DNA of 64,000 nucleotides from Variovorax sp. CF079 (GTDB lineage Bacteria; Pseudomonadota; Gammaproteobacteria; Burkholderiales; Burkholderiaceae_C). Positions 1 to 7,214 of this stretch are shown here, piece after piece. A program made the position numbers and the translations under genes. Where the stretch lies: the NCBI RefSeq assembly GCF_900101545.1, contig NZ_FMZU01000013.1, positions 124,001 to 188,000 on the forward strand. The letters run 5' to 3'. The notes beneath the pieces are model-generated. The model was given only the letters and a program-made list of their open reading frames with translations. It had not been told where the DNA came from and did no database searches. The first letter of the stretch is position 1. Each line of letters starts with the position of its first letter.

Positions 1-278
1 CCTTCTGCCCGATGGGCCCGGTGGTCGCCACCGGCCTCGACCCCGCGACGCTCACCGTGACCACGCTGCTCGACGGCGCGGCGCGCCAGCACTATCCGAT
101 CAGCGACATGCGCTTCTCGGTGCAGCAGCTGGTCAGCCTGATCTCCTTCGACATGACGCTGCATCCGGGCGACGTCATCCTGTGCGGCACATCGGTCGGC
201 GTCGGCTCGATGAAGCCGGGCAGCCTGGTCGAGGTCGAGATCAACGGCATCGGCAAGCTGAGCAATCGCTTCGGCTAG
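1..278 (+). CDS. Fumarylacetoacetate hydrolase family protein, C-terminal part (gene begins before the window)
   Basis: Only the last 91 codons are present, reading in frame from base 3. The remaining segment has the usual end of the FAH fold: a PGDVI-type turn followed by CGTSVGVGSMKPG and a VEVEINGIG strand. The family includes fumarylpyruvate and acylpyruvate hydrolases and 2-keto-4-pentenoate hydratases that cleave or hydrate keto acids using Mg2+ or Mn2+. The catalytic and metal-binding residues lie in the missing part, so the substrate cannot be judged. The next gene follows after 39 bases on the same strand and is probably co-transcribed, together with the pyruvate kinase after it. The common Gly-Thr-Pro in the final motif is Gly-Thr-Ser here, a small departure. 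Confidence 0.8.
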   Translation, partial: FCPMGPVVATGLDPATLTVTTLLDGAARQHYPISDMRFSVQQLVSLISFDMTLHPGDVILCGTSVGVGSMKPGSLVEVEINGIGKLSNRFG

Positions 279-317
279 GGCCTGCCGCGCAAGAGATTCA
301 ACACTTCAAGGATAGAC

Positions 318-1328
318 ATGAAGATAGCAGTCATCGGCGCAGGCGCCATCGGCGGCCTGGTCGGAGCAAAGCTCGCGCTGGCCGGCGAGGACGTGACGTT
401 CATCGTGCGCGGAGCCAACCTCGACGCCATCGCCACCAACGGCTTCAAGCTGATCGCGGCCGACGGCGAGGAGCAGGTGGCGCGAAACGTGAAGGCCACC
501 GATCGCTACGACCAGGCCGGCGTGCAGGACATCATCATCCTCGCGATGAAGGCGCACCAGGTCGAAGCGGTGGCGAACGAAGTGCCCAAACTCTTCGGCC
601 CCGCGACCGTGGTGGTGACGATGCAGAACGGCATCCCCTACTGGTACTTCCACAAGCACGGCGGGCCGCTCGAAGGAAGCACGGTGAAGAGCGTCGATCC
701 GCATGGCGTCGTGGCCGCGAGGATTCCTGCGGAGCGCGTGATCGGCTGCGTGGTTTACCCCGCTTCCGAGCTGGTGGCGCCGGGCGTGGTGAAGCACATC
801 GAGGGCGACCGCTTCCCCGTTGGCGAACTGGACGGCACCTCGAGCGAGCGCGTGAACCGCGTCGCGGCCTGCTTCGCCAACGCGGGTTTCAAGGCGCCCG
901 TGCTCGACAACATCCGCGCCGAGATCTGGCTCAAGCTGTGGGGCAACCTGACCTTCAATCCGATCAGCAGCCTGTCGCATTCCACGCTGGTCGACATCTG
1001 CCAGTACCCGCCCTCGCGCGACCTCGCCGCCGCGATGATGCGGGAAGCCCAGGCCGTCGCGCACAAGCTGGGCATCGAGTTCCGCGTGTCGCTGGAAAAG
1101 CGCATCGCCGGCGCCGAGAAGGTGGGCAAGCACAAGACCTCGATGCTGCAGGACGTGGAGGCCGGGCGTGCCCCGGAGATCGATGCGCTGGTGGGCGCGG
1201 TGGTCGAGCTGGCCCGGCTGACCGACACGCAGACGCCGCATATCGACACCGTCTACTCGCTGGTCAAGCTGCTGGCTCGCACGATGGAGGACCAGCGCGG
1301 ACGGGTCCGCCTTCACGAGATGGCTTGA
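318..1328 (+). CDS. 2-dehydropantoate 2-reductase family oxidoreductase (PanE/ApbA-like)
   Basis: This 336-residue protein starts with a Rossmann fold carrying GAGAIGG at residues 7-13, which fits NADPH binding. The C-terminal helical domain has Lys206 and Asn210 with the K-x3-N spacing of the catalytic pair in E. coli ketopantoate reductase. The family reduces ketopantoate to pantoate for coenzyme A synthesis, but genomes of this group usually carry several paralogues that reduce other 2-keto acids. Sitting between a FAH-family gene and a second pyruvate kinase, this copy looks more catabolic than biosynthetic; that is inference. The protein is about 30 residues longer than the E. coli enzyme. 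The start is ATG and the pyruvate kinase gene begins 10 bases after the stop. Confidence 0.82.
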   Translation: MKIAVIGAGAIGGLVGAKLALAGEDVTFIVRGANLDAIATNGFKLIAADGEEQVARNVKATDRYDQAGVQDIIILAMKAHQVEAVANEVPKLFGPATVVVTMQNGIPYWYFHKHGGPLEGSTVKSVDPHGVVAARIPAERVIGCVVYPASELVAPGVVKHIEGDRFPVGELDGTSSERVNRVAACFANAGFKAPVLDNIRAEIWLKLWGNLTFNPISSLSHSTLVDICQYPPSRDLAAAMMREAQAVAHKLGIEFRVSLEKRIAGAEKVGKHKTSMLQDVEAGRAPEIDALVGAVVELARLTDTQTPHIDTVYSLVKLLARTMEDQRGRVRLHEMA

Positions 1329-1338
1329 GGCCCTCACC

Positions 1339-2757
1339 ATGAGACGCGCCCGCAGCGCCAAGATCGTCGCCACGCTCGGCCCGTCCACTTCGGACGAGCA
1401 GGCCATCCGCGCCCTGTTCGAGCGCGGCGTGGACGTGTTCCGGCTCAACTTCAGCCACGGCACGCAGTCCGACCATGCGCGGCGCCTGGAAACCATCCGC
1501 GCGCTGGAGAAGGAGTTCGGCCGGCCGATCGGCGTGCTGCTCGACCTGCAAGGGCCGAAGCTGCGCCTGGGCACTTTCGAAGGCGGCAGGACGCAGCTCG
1601 AAGCCGGTGCGCGACTGCGCCTCGACATGGACAGGACCCCCGGCGATGCCCGCCGCGCGCCGCTGCTGCATCCGGAGATCTTCGCGGCGCTGCAGACCGG
1701 CACCGAGCTGCTGCTCGACGACGGCAAGCTGCGCCTGCGCGTGGAAAGCCACGGCGCGGATTTCGCCGAGACCACCGTGCTTGTCGGCGGACCGATCTCG
1801 GACCGCAAGGGCGTCAACGTGCCGAGCGTGCTGCTGCCGATCTCGCCGCTGACCGCGAAGGACCGCGACGACCTGGCCTTCGGGCTCGCGATGGGCGTGG
1901 ACTGGGTTGCGCTCTCCTTCGTGCAGCGGCCCGAGGACATCGAGGAGGCGCGCGCCCTCATCGGCACACGCGCCTGGATCATGGCCAAGCTCGAGAAGCC
2001 GGCCGCGATCGAGCACCTGGACGGCATCGTCGCCTTGTCCGACGGCATCATGGTCGCGCGCGGCGACCTCGGCGTCGAGCTGCCGCCCGAGCAGGTGCCG
2101 GAACTGCAGCGCCTCATCGTGCGCGCCTGCCGCAAGGGCGGCAAGCCGGTGGTGGTGGCGACGCAGATGCTCGAGTCGATGATCGCCTCGCCGGTGCCCA
2201 CCCGCGCCGAGGTCTCCGACGTGGCGACCGCGATCTACGACGGCGTGGACGCGGTGATGCTGTCCGCCGAATCCGCCTCGGGCCAATACCCACTGGAAGC
2301 GGTTGCGATGATGGACCGCATCGTCGCCCGCGTGGAAGCGGACCCGTCCTACCGCAGCGGCATCGACGCCACGCATGCCGCGGCCGAGGCGACCACTGCC
2401 GACGCGGTCTGCGCGTCGCTGCGCAACGTGGCCGGGCTGCTCTCTCCGGCCGCCACCGTGACCTACACCTCCTCGGGCTTCACCAGCCTGCGCGCCGCGC
2501 GCGAGCGACCCGCCGTGCCCGTGCTGAGCCTGACGCCCTCCGTCGCCACCGCGCGCCGCATGGCCATGGTCTGGGGCGTGCATGCGGTGCTGGTGGACGA
2601 CGTTCACGATGTCGCCGAGATGATCGAGTGCGCCTGCCGCAGCGCGCGCGACGAGGGATTCGCGAACCCGGGCGACGACGTGGTGGTCGTCGCGGGCCTG
2701 CCCTTCGGACAGTCCGGAACGACGAACTTGCTGCACGTCGCGCGCATCGCGCGCTGA
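1339..2757 (+). CDS. pyk: Pyruvate kinase, first copy
   Basis: A full-length 472-residue pyruvate kinase that transfers phosphate from phosphoenolpyruvate to ADP. Visible family motifs are KIVATLGPS near the N-terminus, the FRLNFSHG segment, the catalytic lysine strand MAKLEKPAAIEHLDGI, MVARGDLGVE, and VVATQMLESM before PVPTRAEVSDVA. A shortened allosteric C-terminal domain follows. A second, clearly diverged pyruvate kinase lies at 57668-59116 beside pgk and fba and is the better housekeeping candidate. This copy follows two catabolic-looking genes and may, like TtuE of tartrate operons, serve a pathway feeding into phosphoenolpyruvate or pyruvate. The ribosome-binding site is weak, so translation may depend on coupling to the gene 10 bases upstream. 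Confidence 0.93.
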   Translation: MRRARSAKIVATLGPSTSDEQAIRALFERGVDVFRLNFSHGTQSDHARRLETIRALEKEFGRPIGVLLDLQGPKLRLGTFEGGRTQLEAGARLRLDMDRTPGDARRAPLLHPEIFAALQTGTELLLDDGKLRLRVESHGADFAETTVLVGGPISDRKGVNVPSVLLPISPLTAKDRDDLAFGLAMGVDWVALSFVQRPEDIEEARALIGTRAWIMAKLEKPAAIEHLDGIVALSDGIMVARGDLGVELPPEQVPELQRLIVRACRKGGKPVVVATQMLESMIASPVPTRAEVSDVATAIYDGVDAVMLSAESASGQYPLEAVAMMDRIVARVEADPSYRSGIDATHAAAEATTADAVCASLRNVAGLLSPAATVTYTSSGFTSLRAARERPAVPVLSLTPSVATARRMAMVWGVHAVLVDDVHDVAEMIECACRSARDEGFANPGDDVVVVAGLPFGQSGTTNLLHVARIAR

Positions 2758-2762
2758 GCCGG

Positions 2763-3620
2763 TCAGATCTTTCTGGCCTCCGTGCCCGCGGCCTGCCGCA
2801 GGCCCGCCAGCGCGGGATCGATGATCGCGGGATCGGCGCCCACCGCGTAGACCGCATAGGCCGGATAGAGAAACTCCGGCGTGTGGGGCACGCGGCGCAG
2901 ATGCCCGGATTCCAGGTGGCCGCGCACCACGTCGAGCCGGAAATAGCCGGTGCCGCCGGCGGCCAGCAGGTACTCGCGGCCGAGCGGCCCGAGCCCGGCC
3001 ATCACTGCCGCGCTCGACAGTTCGGGAAAAGCCAGGCCGTGCTGCGCCGCGAACTCGGGCCCCCAGTCCACGTACACATAGTCCGCCGGGCGCGGCACGC
3101 GCGGACGCTTCGCCGTCGTGACCATGACGAGCTTTTCCTCGATCAGGAGCTCCACGCGCAGCCCGGGCCGCTGCTGCGGCGCATAGGCGATGGCGACATC
3201 GAGCACGCCCGCGGCCACCTTGTCGAGCAGGTCCTGCGGGTAGCCGACTTCCGTGCGCAGCGCGAGCTGCGGGTGCCTGGCGCGCATCCACAGCAGCCAG
3301 CGCAGCAGCAGCGGATCCCACAGGCTGATCTCGCACCCGGCCGCGAGCACGGCGCGGCTGCCGGTCGGCACCGCCACCTGGTCGCGCGCACGCGCCCAGA
3401 CCTGCACCAGCGTGGTCGCGTGCGGCAGGAAGCGCTCGCCGGCCGCGGTGAGCGCGGCGCCGGCCTTGTTGCGCACGAAGAGCCTGCGGCCGAGCAGCGC
3501 TTCGAGCGTTCGCACGCGCGCGCTGACCGAGGTCTGCGTCACGTGCAGCCGCTCGGCGGCGCGCTGGAAGCTGCGGGTCTCGACGATCTCGAGGAAGGTG
3601 CGGGCCAGGTTGATGTCCAC
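2763..3620 (-). CDS. LysR family transcriptional regulator
   Basis: A 285-residue LysR protein when started at the GTG at 3618-3620 (reading VDINLARTFLEIVETRSF). The N-terminal winged helix-turn-helix is clear (AAERLHVTQTSVSARVRTLE) and a periplasmic-binding-protein-like effector domain follows. The open frame extends 13 codons further, to an ATG at 3657-3659, but that start would place the perfect inverted repeat at 3635-3659 inside the gene. The GTG start also gives the normal family N-terminus. The gene converges on the pyruvate kinase gene, with 5 bases between stop codons, and is divergent from the small gene at 3742. Its targets are not evident; the small gene and its own promoter are the closest candidates. 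Confidence 0.88.
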   Translation of the reverse strand: MDINLARTFLEIVETRSFQRAAERLHVTQTSVSARVRTLEALLGRRLFVRNKAGAALTAAGERFLPHATTLVQVWARARDQVAVPTGSRAVLAAGCEISLWDPLLLRWLLWMRARHPQLALRTEVGYPQDLLDKVAAGVLDVAIAYAPQQRPGLRVELLIEEKLVMVTTAKRPRVPRPADYVYVDWGPEFAAQHGLAFPELSSAAVMAGLGPLGREYLLAAGGTGYFRLDVVRGHLESGHLRRVPHTPEFLYPAYAVYAVGADPAIIDPALAGLRQAAGTEARKI

Positions 3621-3634
3621 GATGGCAGCTCGTT

Positions 3635-3659
3635 TTGAATGCAGTATTTTTGCATTCAA
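3635..3659. promoter_or_regulatory. Perfect inverted repeat, probable LysR operator
   Basis: TTGAATGCA (3635-3643) and TGCATTCAA (3651-3659) form perfect 9-bp arms around a 7-bp AT-rich centre. LysR proteins typically bind imperfect dyads with a T-N11-A core, and the site lies just upstream of the GTG start of a divergent LysR gene, where autoregulation sites are usual. The surrounding 80 bases are much richer in A+T than the neighbouring genes. Function is inferred from symmetry and position. Confidence 0.6.
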
Positions 3660-3741
3660 TTGGCAATAAATCTCGTTTTACTTGGAGCCAAGTCCGTCCG
3701 AACATGGAGGCATCGCAACCCGCTGCAATCAGGAACTCACC

Positions 3742-3978
3742 ATGTCCATCCTTCAACGATCATTCGTTTCGAGCCCCGCTGGCGCCCGGGCCCGTGCGCT
3801 CAGGACCTTGGCCGCCGAGGCCGGTGCGCTCGTCAAGGCCTTGCTGAATCCGAACCAGGTCATCGAGGAAGTCGAGCAGATGCGCGCCTTGCACGCCGCC
3901 GCGAATCGCGTCGAGGCCAGCAACGCGGCGCGCGCCGCCTGGCTGCGGTCGCGTGCCTCGCGCATCGGCCTGCGCTGA
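3742..3978 (+). CDS. Small conserved-looking hypothetical protein (78 aa)
   Basis: The ATG at 3742 is preceded by AGGA at 3731-3734, a reasonable ribosome-binding site. An upstream in-frame ATG at 3682 lacks one and would add an unlikely N-terminus. The protein has no signal peptide or membrane segment. It is alpha-helical in character, with an Arg/Ala-rich start, a central LLNPNQVIEEVEQMRALH helix and a basic C-terminus. I do not recognise a characterised family. The gene is divergent from the LysR regulator, with the operator-like repeat between them, so it may be its target. It converges on the MFS gene, with 14 bases between the stops. Confidence 0.6.
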   Translation: MSILQRSFVSSPAGARARALRTLAAEAGALVKALLNPNQVIEEVEQMRALHAAANRVEASNAARAAWLRSRASRIGLR

Positions 3979-3992
3979 TGAGCGATGACCGC

Positions 3993-5318
3993 CTATGAGT
4001 GCTGCTGGCTCTGCGCGATGTGCTTGCGCCGCATCGGACGCAACACGAACCACGCCATCAGCGCCGCGGCGGCGTTGACCGCGCTGGCGACGATGAAGAC
4101 GGCCTGCCAGCTGCCGGTGGCCGCGGCGAGCACGCTCGAGAGCGGCACCAGCAGCGCCGCCGTGCCCTTGGCGGTGTAGAGCATGCCGGCGTTGGATGCT
4201 GCGTACCTGGAGCCGAAGGTGTCGGCGCAGGTCGAGGGGAAGAGACTGTAGATCTCGCCCCAGGCGAAGAACACGATGCCGGTCAGCACGACGAAGAGGA
4301 TCGGGTTCTGGCCATAGTGGTAGAGCATCAGGATGCCCACCGATTCCAGCGCGAACGCGATGAACATCGTCTGCTCGCGCCCGATCTTGTCGGAGACCCA
4401 GCCGAAGAAGGGCCGCGTCAGGCCGTTGAGCACGCGATCGATCGCGAGTGCGAAGGTCAGCGCGGGCAGCACCAGGCCCATGATGTTGACCGGCACGTCC
4501 ATGATCTTGAAGTCCTTGGCGATCGGCGCGAGCTGGGCCGTGGCCATCAGGCCGCCGGCGGCCACCATCACGAACATCGCGTACATGACCCAGAAGACAG
4601 GCGACCTCAGCACTTCGGAAGGGGCGTAGTCGCGGCGCGACTGCTGCACGTTGCGGCTGTTCGACGCCTTCGCATGATTGGGTGCCCGGGTCAGCGCCCA
4701 GGCCAGCAGGAAGACGATCAGCCCCTGCCCGATGCCGAAGTAGAGGAAGGCCGCCTCGTAGCCGTGCGAGTGGATCATCGCGGAGATCGGGACGATCGTG
4801 AGGGCCGATCCGGCCCCGAAGCCGGCCGCGGTCATGCCCGCGGCGAGGCCGCGCCGGTCGGGGAACCACTTCAAGGCATTGCCCACGCAGGTGCCGTAGA
4901 CCGCGCCGGCGCCGATGCCGCCGATCGCCGCTGCGATGTAGAGCACCGGCAGCGAGGAGGCTACCGAATTGAGCACCCACCCGAGACCGCACAGCACGCC
5001 GCCGACCAGCACCACCGGGCGCGGGCCGAAGCGATCGACGAGGTAGCCTTCGATCGGCACCAGCCAGGTCTCGGTGAGCACGAAGATCGTGAAAGCCACC
5101 TGGATCGCGGCGCGGCTCCAGCCATGCTTGTCGGCGATCGGATTGACGAAGAGGGTCCAGCCGTATTGCAGGTTGGCGATCATCGCCATGCACACGATGC
5201 CGATCAGCAACTGTCCCCATCGGTACGTCTGCGATCGGTTCGCGGCTGCGTCATAGCTTGCCGCCTGGGAATACATCGCCGGGCTGGAACCCGCGATCGT
5301 GGTCGTTGGCCGAGTCAT
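3993..5318 (-). CDS. MFS transporter, oxalate/formate antiporter (OFA) type
   Basis: A 441-residue inner-membrane carrier with about twelve hydrophobic segments. The start is the ATG at 5316-5318, preceded by AGGAG; the open frame runs 29 codons further without a better signal. OFA-type features include YRWGQLLIGI at the first membrane segment, the DRFGPRP loop between segments 2 and 3, and the glycine-rich GGIGAGAVYGTCVGNALKWF region. The founding member OxlT exchanges oxalate for formate, but many OFA proteins carry other monocarboxylates. A formate dehydrogenase operon begins 1.4 kb away, which would suit formate or oxalate traffic, yet no oxalyl-CoA decarboxylase or formyl-CoA transferase gene is in the window. 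Substrate is therefore uncertain. Confidence 0.82.
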   Translation of the reverse strand: MTRPTTTIAGSSPAMYSQAASYDAAANRSQTYRWGQLLIGIVCMAMIANLQYGWTLFVNPIADKHGWSRAAIQVAFTIFVLTETWLVPIEGYLVDRFGPRPVVLVGGVLCGLGWVLNSVASSLPVLYIAAAIGGIGAGAVYGTCVGNALKWFPDRRGLAAGMTAAGFGAGSALTIVPISAMIHSHGYEAAFLYFGIGQGLIVFLLAWALTRAPNHAKASNSRNVQQSRRDYAPSEVLRSPVFWVMYAMFVMVAAGGLMATAQLAPIAKDFKIMDVPVNIMGLVLPALTFALAIDRVLNGLTRPFFGWVSDKIGREQTMFIAFALESVGILMLYHYGQNPILFVVLTGIVFFAWGEIYSLFPSTCADTFGSRYAASNAGMLYTAKGTAALLVPLSSVLAAATGSWQAVFIVASAVNAAAALMAWFVLRPMRRKHIAQSQQHS

Positions 5319-5411
5319 GGAGTCTCCTGTTGTCGTAGAGGTCCGGCGGCATCGGAACGCCGGACCCGTTTTGGGAGTGAAAGACTGTCGGACGGCGCGG
5401 CGCAAACGCTC

Positions 5412-5425
5412 TTGACCGCAGTCAA
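5412..5425. promoter_or_regulatory. FNR/ANR-like box
   Basis: TTGAC-CGCA-GTCAA is a perfect dyad, extended to CTTGAC/GTCAAG at 5411-5426. It differs from the FNR/ANR consensus (TTGAT-N4-ATCAA) by one symmetric base per half. It lies 94 bases upstream of the MFS start and 69 bases before the small rightward gene at 5494. A second short palindrome (AAGGGT-AA-ACCCTT, 5439-5452) and a TAAAAT hexamer (5452-5457) follow on the right. The arrangement resembles an activator site slightly further than usual from a rightward -10 element. Function is inferred. Confidence 0.4.
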
Positions 5426-5493
5426 GTTCCCATCAACCAAGGGTAAACCCTTAAAATCGACAACTCCTCATCGCCACGCATCGGCCACGCAAC

Positions 5494-5634
5494 ATGAACC
5501 ACACCGCATTGAATTCCACCTCGACCAAGACCCAGTCGCCATCCGGCGCGGGCGCGCTTCTGCGCGAGCTGATCGCCGCCATGCCCATCGTGATCTTCTT
5601 CAAGGCGGCGCGCGCCGCTCTGCAGCGGCCCTAA
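5494..5634 (+). CDS. Small hypothetical protein (46 aa) with hydrophobic segment
   Basis: An ATG-TAA frame of 47 codons encodes a protein with a polar, Ser/Thr-rich start, then LLRELIAAMPIVIFFKAAR, a short amphipathic or membrane-associating helix, and a basic end. Its TAA (5632-5634) overlaps by two bases the TAG of the converging LysR gene (5631-5633 read on the minus strand). It fills an otherwise empty gap and lies downstream of the FNR-like dyad and a TAAAAT hexamer. No clear Shine-Dalgarno sequence is present, so the call rests on coding appearance and position. No known family is recognised. Confidence 0.4.
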   Translation: MNHTALNSTSTKTQSPSGAGALLRELIAAMPIVIFFKAARAALQRP

Positions 5635-6560
5635 GCTGCTGAATCGAAGGGGACGATCTGCGCAATCAGCGACGCGCCGTCGCTGAGCAGAAAGTCCTTG
5701 AAGGCCTGCGCCACCGGCGGCAGGCGCTTGGTGCGCCGATGCACGACGTACCAGTTCAGCATCAGCGGGAAACCCTCGACGTCGAGCACGCTGAGGCTGC
5801 CGGCCTTCAGCTCCTGGCTGATGGTGTGCGCCGACACGAAGCTCACGCCCATTCCCGCGATCACCGCCTGCTTGATCGTCTCTGTGCTCGGGATCTCCAT
5901 CGCGATGTTGATGTCGCGCAGGTCGCCGCCGAAGCCTTCCTCCATCGAGTTCCAGGTGTCGGTGCCTTTCTCGCGCACGACGAAGGGCTCGCGCATCAGC
6001 CGGGCCCGTGGGATCTTCCGCTCGCCGACCAGCGGGTGGCTCGGCGCCGCGACGATCACGTAGGGATGCGGCGCGAAGGGCTGATTGACCGTGTCCATGT
6101 CGGTCGGCGGCCGCACCATGATCGCGAGGTCGGTGAGGTTCTCGGCGATGTGGGTCAGAAGCCCCTCGCGGTTGTGGACCGTGAAGTTCAGCGTCACGCC
6201 GCGATGGCGGCTCGCGAACTCCACCAGGAGGCGTGGAAAGAAGTAGTCGCCGGCGCTGATCACGCCCACGTTGAGCTTGCCGCCCGAGACGCCCTTGAAC
6301 TGCGTCATTGCGTTCTCGGCCGCCTCGAACTGCTGGATGATGGCGCGGCTGATCTGCAGCAGCTCCGCACCGGCCGGGGTCAGGTAGATCTTCTTGCCGA
6401 ACTGCTCGAACAGCACGTTGCCGGCGTGCTCCTCGAGCTTGCGCACCTGCGTCGAGACGGCCGGCTGGGTCAGGTGAAGCTCTTCGGCCGCGCGCGAAAA
6501 ACTCAAGAGGCGAGCGACCGCCTCGAAGACTTTCAACTGGCGCAGGGTCGCGTTCTTCAT
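5631..6560 (-). CDS. LysR family regulator, probable regulator of the formate dehydrogenase operon (FdsR/CbbR-like)
   Basis: A 309-residue LysR protein starting at the ATG at 6558-6560 (MKNATLRQLKVFEAVARLLS). The winged helix-turn-helix (AAEELHLTQPAVSTQVRKLE) is followed by an effector domain resembling CbbR-type regulators (GKLNVGVISAGDYFFPRLL). It is transcribed divergently from fdsG, 141 bases apart, the same arrangement as fdsR in Cupriavidus necator, where the LysR protein controls the fds genes. The shared gap contains a symmetric CGATT-CAGT-AATCG element at 6597-6610. The assignment as FdsR rests on synteny and family, not on direct evidence. The open frame continues upstream through the fdsG region, but that part is a shadow. 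Confidence 0.88.
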   Translation of the reverse strand: MKNATLRQLKVFEAVARLLSFSRAAEELHLTQPAVSTQVRKLEEHAGNVLFEQFGKKIYLTPAGAELLQISRAIIQQFEAAENAMTQFKGVSGGKLNVGVISAGDYFFPRLLVEFASRHRGVTLNFTVHNREGLLTHIAENLTDLAIMVRPPTDMDTVNQPFAPHPYVIVAAPSHPLVGERKIPRARLMREPFVVREKGTDTWNSMEEGFGGDLRDINIAMEIPSTETIKQAVIAGMGVSFVSAHTISQELKAGSLSVLDVEGFPLMLNWYVVHRRTKRLPPVAQAFKDFLLSDGASLIAQIVPFDSAA

Positions 6561-6596
6561 CGTGAACTCATCGTACCTGCGCCTTGCGGCGGACTT

Positions 6597-6610
6597 CGAT
6601 TCAGTAATCG
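6597..6610. promoter_or_regulatory. Inverted repeat in the LysR-fdsG intergenic region, candidate LysR operator
   Basis: CGATT (6597-6601) and AATCG (6606-6610) are perfect 5-bp arms around CAGT, 37 bases upstream of the LysR start and 92 bases upstream of fdsG. Position between divergent regulator and operon is where LysR recognition sites normally sit. It is short, so chance is possible. Confidence 0.35.
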
Positions 6611-6701
6611 CATCGGCCCATTCGCCGGATAAATTGGACAGCCGTTTCTCCGCTGTCGACACTGCGCCCCACACGGTGTTGCGGCAAACAAGGAGAACAG
6701 C

Positions 6702-7214
6702 ATGTCGGCACTTCAGGATCAAGGAACGGTCTCGCATCGCAGCAGCGGCGTCGATGCGCTGGCGACCGTGCGCGGCGTGCTGGCGCAACGGGCCGAAGAG
6801 CCGGGCGCGCTGCTGCCGATCCTGCATGACGTGCAGGACGCGCTGGGCTATGTGCCTGCCGATGCCGTGCCGGAGATCGCCGCTGCGCTGAACTTGTCGC
6901 GTGCCGAGGTCCATGGCGTCCTCACCTACTACCACCACTTCCGCGCCGAGCCGGCCGCACGCCACGTGGTCCAGATCTGCCGCGCCGAGGCCTGCCAGGC
7001 GATGGGTGCCGAGGCCTTGCTCGCACATGCGCAGCAGCATCTGGGCTGCGCGGTGCATGGCGATTCGAAGGACGGCGCCTTCACCCTCGAGCCGGTCTAC
7101 TGCCTCGGGCTGTGCGCCTCCTCGCCTGCCATGATGCTGGACGACGAGCCGCATGCGCGCATCACGCCGCGGGTCTTCGATGCACTGATGGCGCAGGCCC
7201 GGAGCGAATCATGA
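6702..7214 (+). CDS. fdsG: NAD-dependent formate dehydrogenase gamma subunit
   Basis: A 170-residue NuoE-like subunit carrying one [2Fe-2S] cluster. Cysteines appear in the family pattern: C-x4-C in CRAEACQAMG near residue 92, then CLGLC near residue 137. It passes electrons in the soluble FdsABG complex that oxidises formate to CO2 with NAD+. It is preceded by AAGGAGAACAGC, a strong ribosome-binding site, and its stop overlaps the fdsB start (ATGA). As first gene of fdsG-fdsB-fdsA-fdhD-fdsD it follows the order known from Cupriavidus and Rhodobacter. The operon is probably induced through the divergent LysR protein. Confidence 0.96.
   Translation: MSALQDQGTVSHRSSGVDALATVRGVLAQRAEEPGALLPILHDVQDALGYVPADAVPEIAAALNLSRAEVHGVLTYYHHFRAEPAARHVVQICRAEACQAMGAEALLAHAQQHLGCAVHGDSKDGAFTLEPVYCLGLCASSPAMMLDDEPHARITPRVFDALMAQARSES

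Noticed and set aside
3621..3659. ATG at 3657-3659 as start of the first LysR gene
   Set aside because: It would put the perfect operator-like repeat inside the gene and add residues not typical of LysR N-termini; GTG 3618-3620 fits better.
5319..5405. Upstream extension of the OFA carrier by 29 residues
   Set aside because: The ATG at 5316-5318 has AGGAG at the right distance and gives the normal cytoplasmic N-terminus; the extension is basic and unlike the family.
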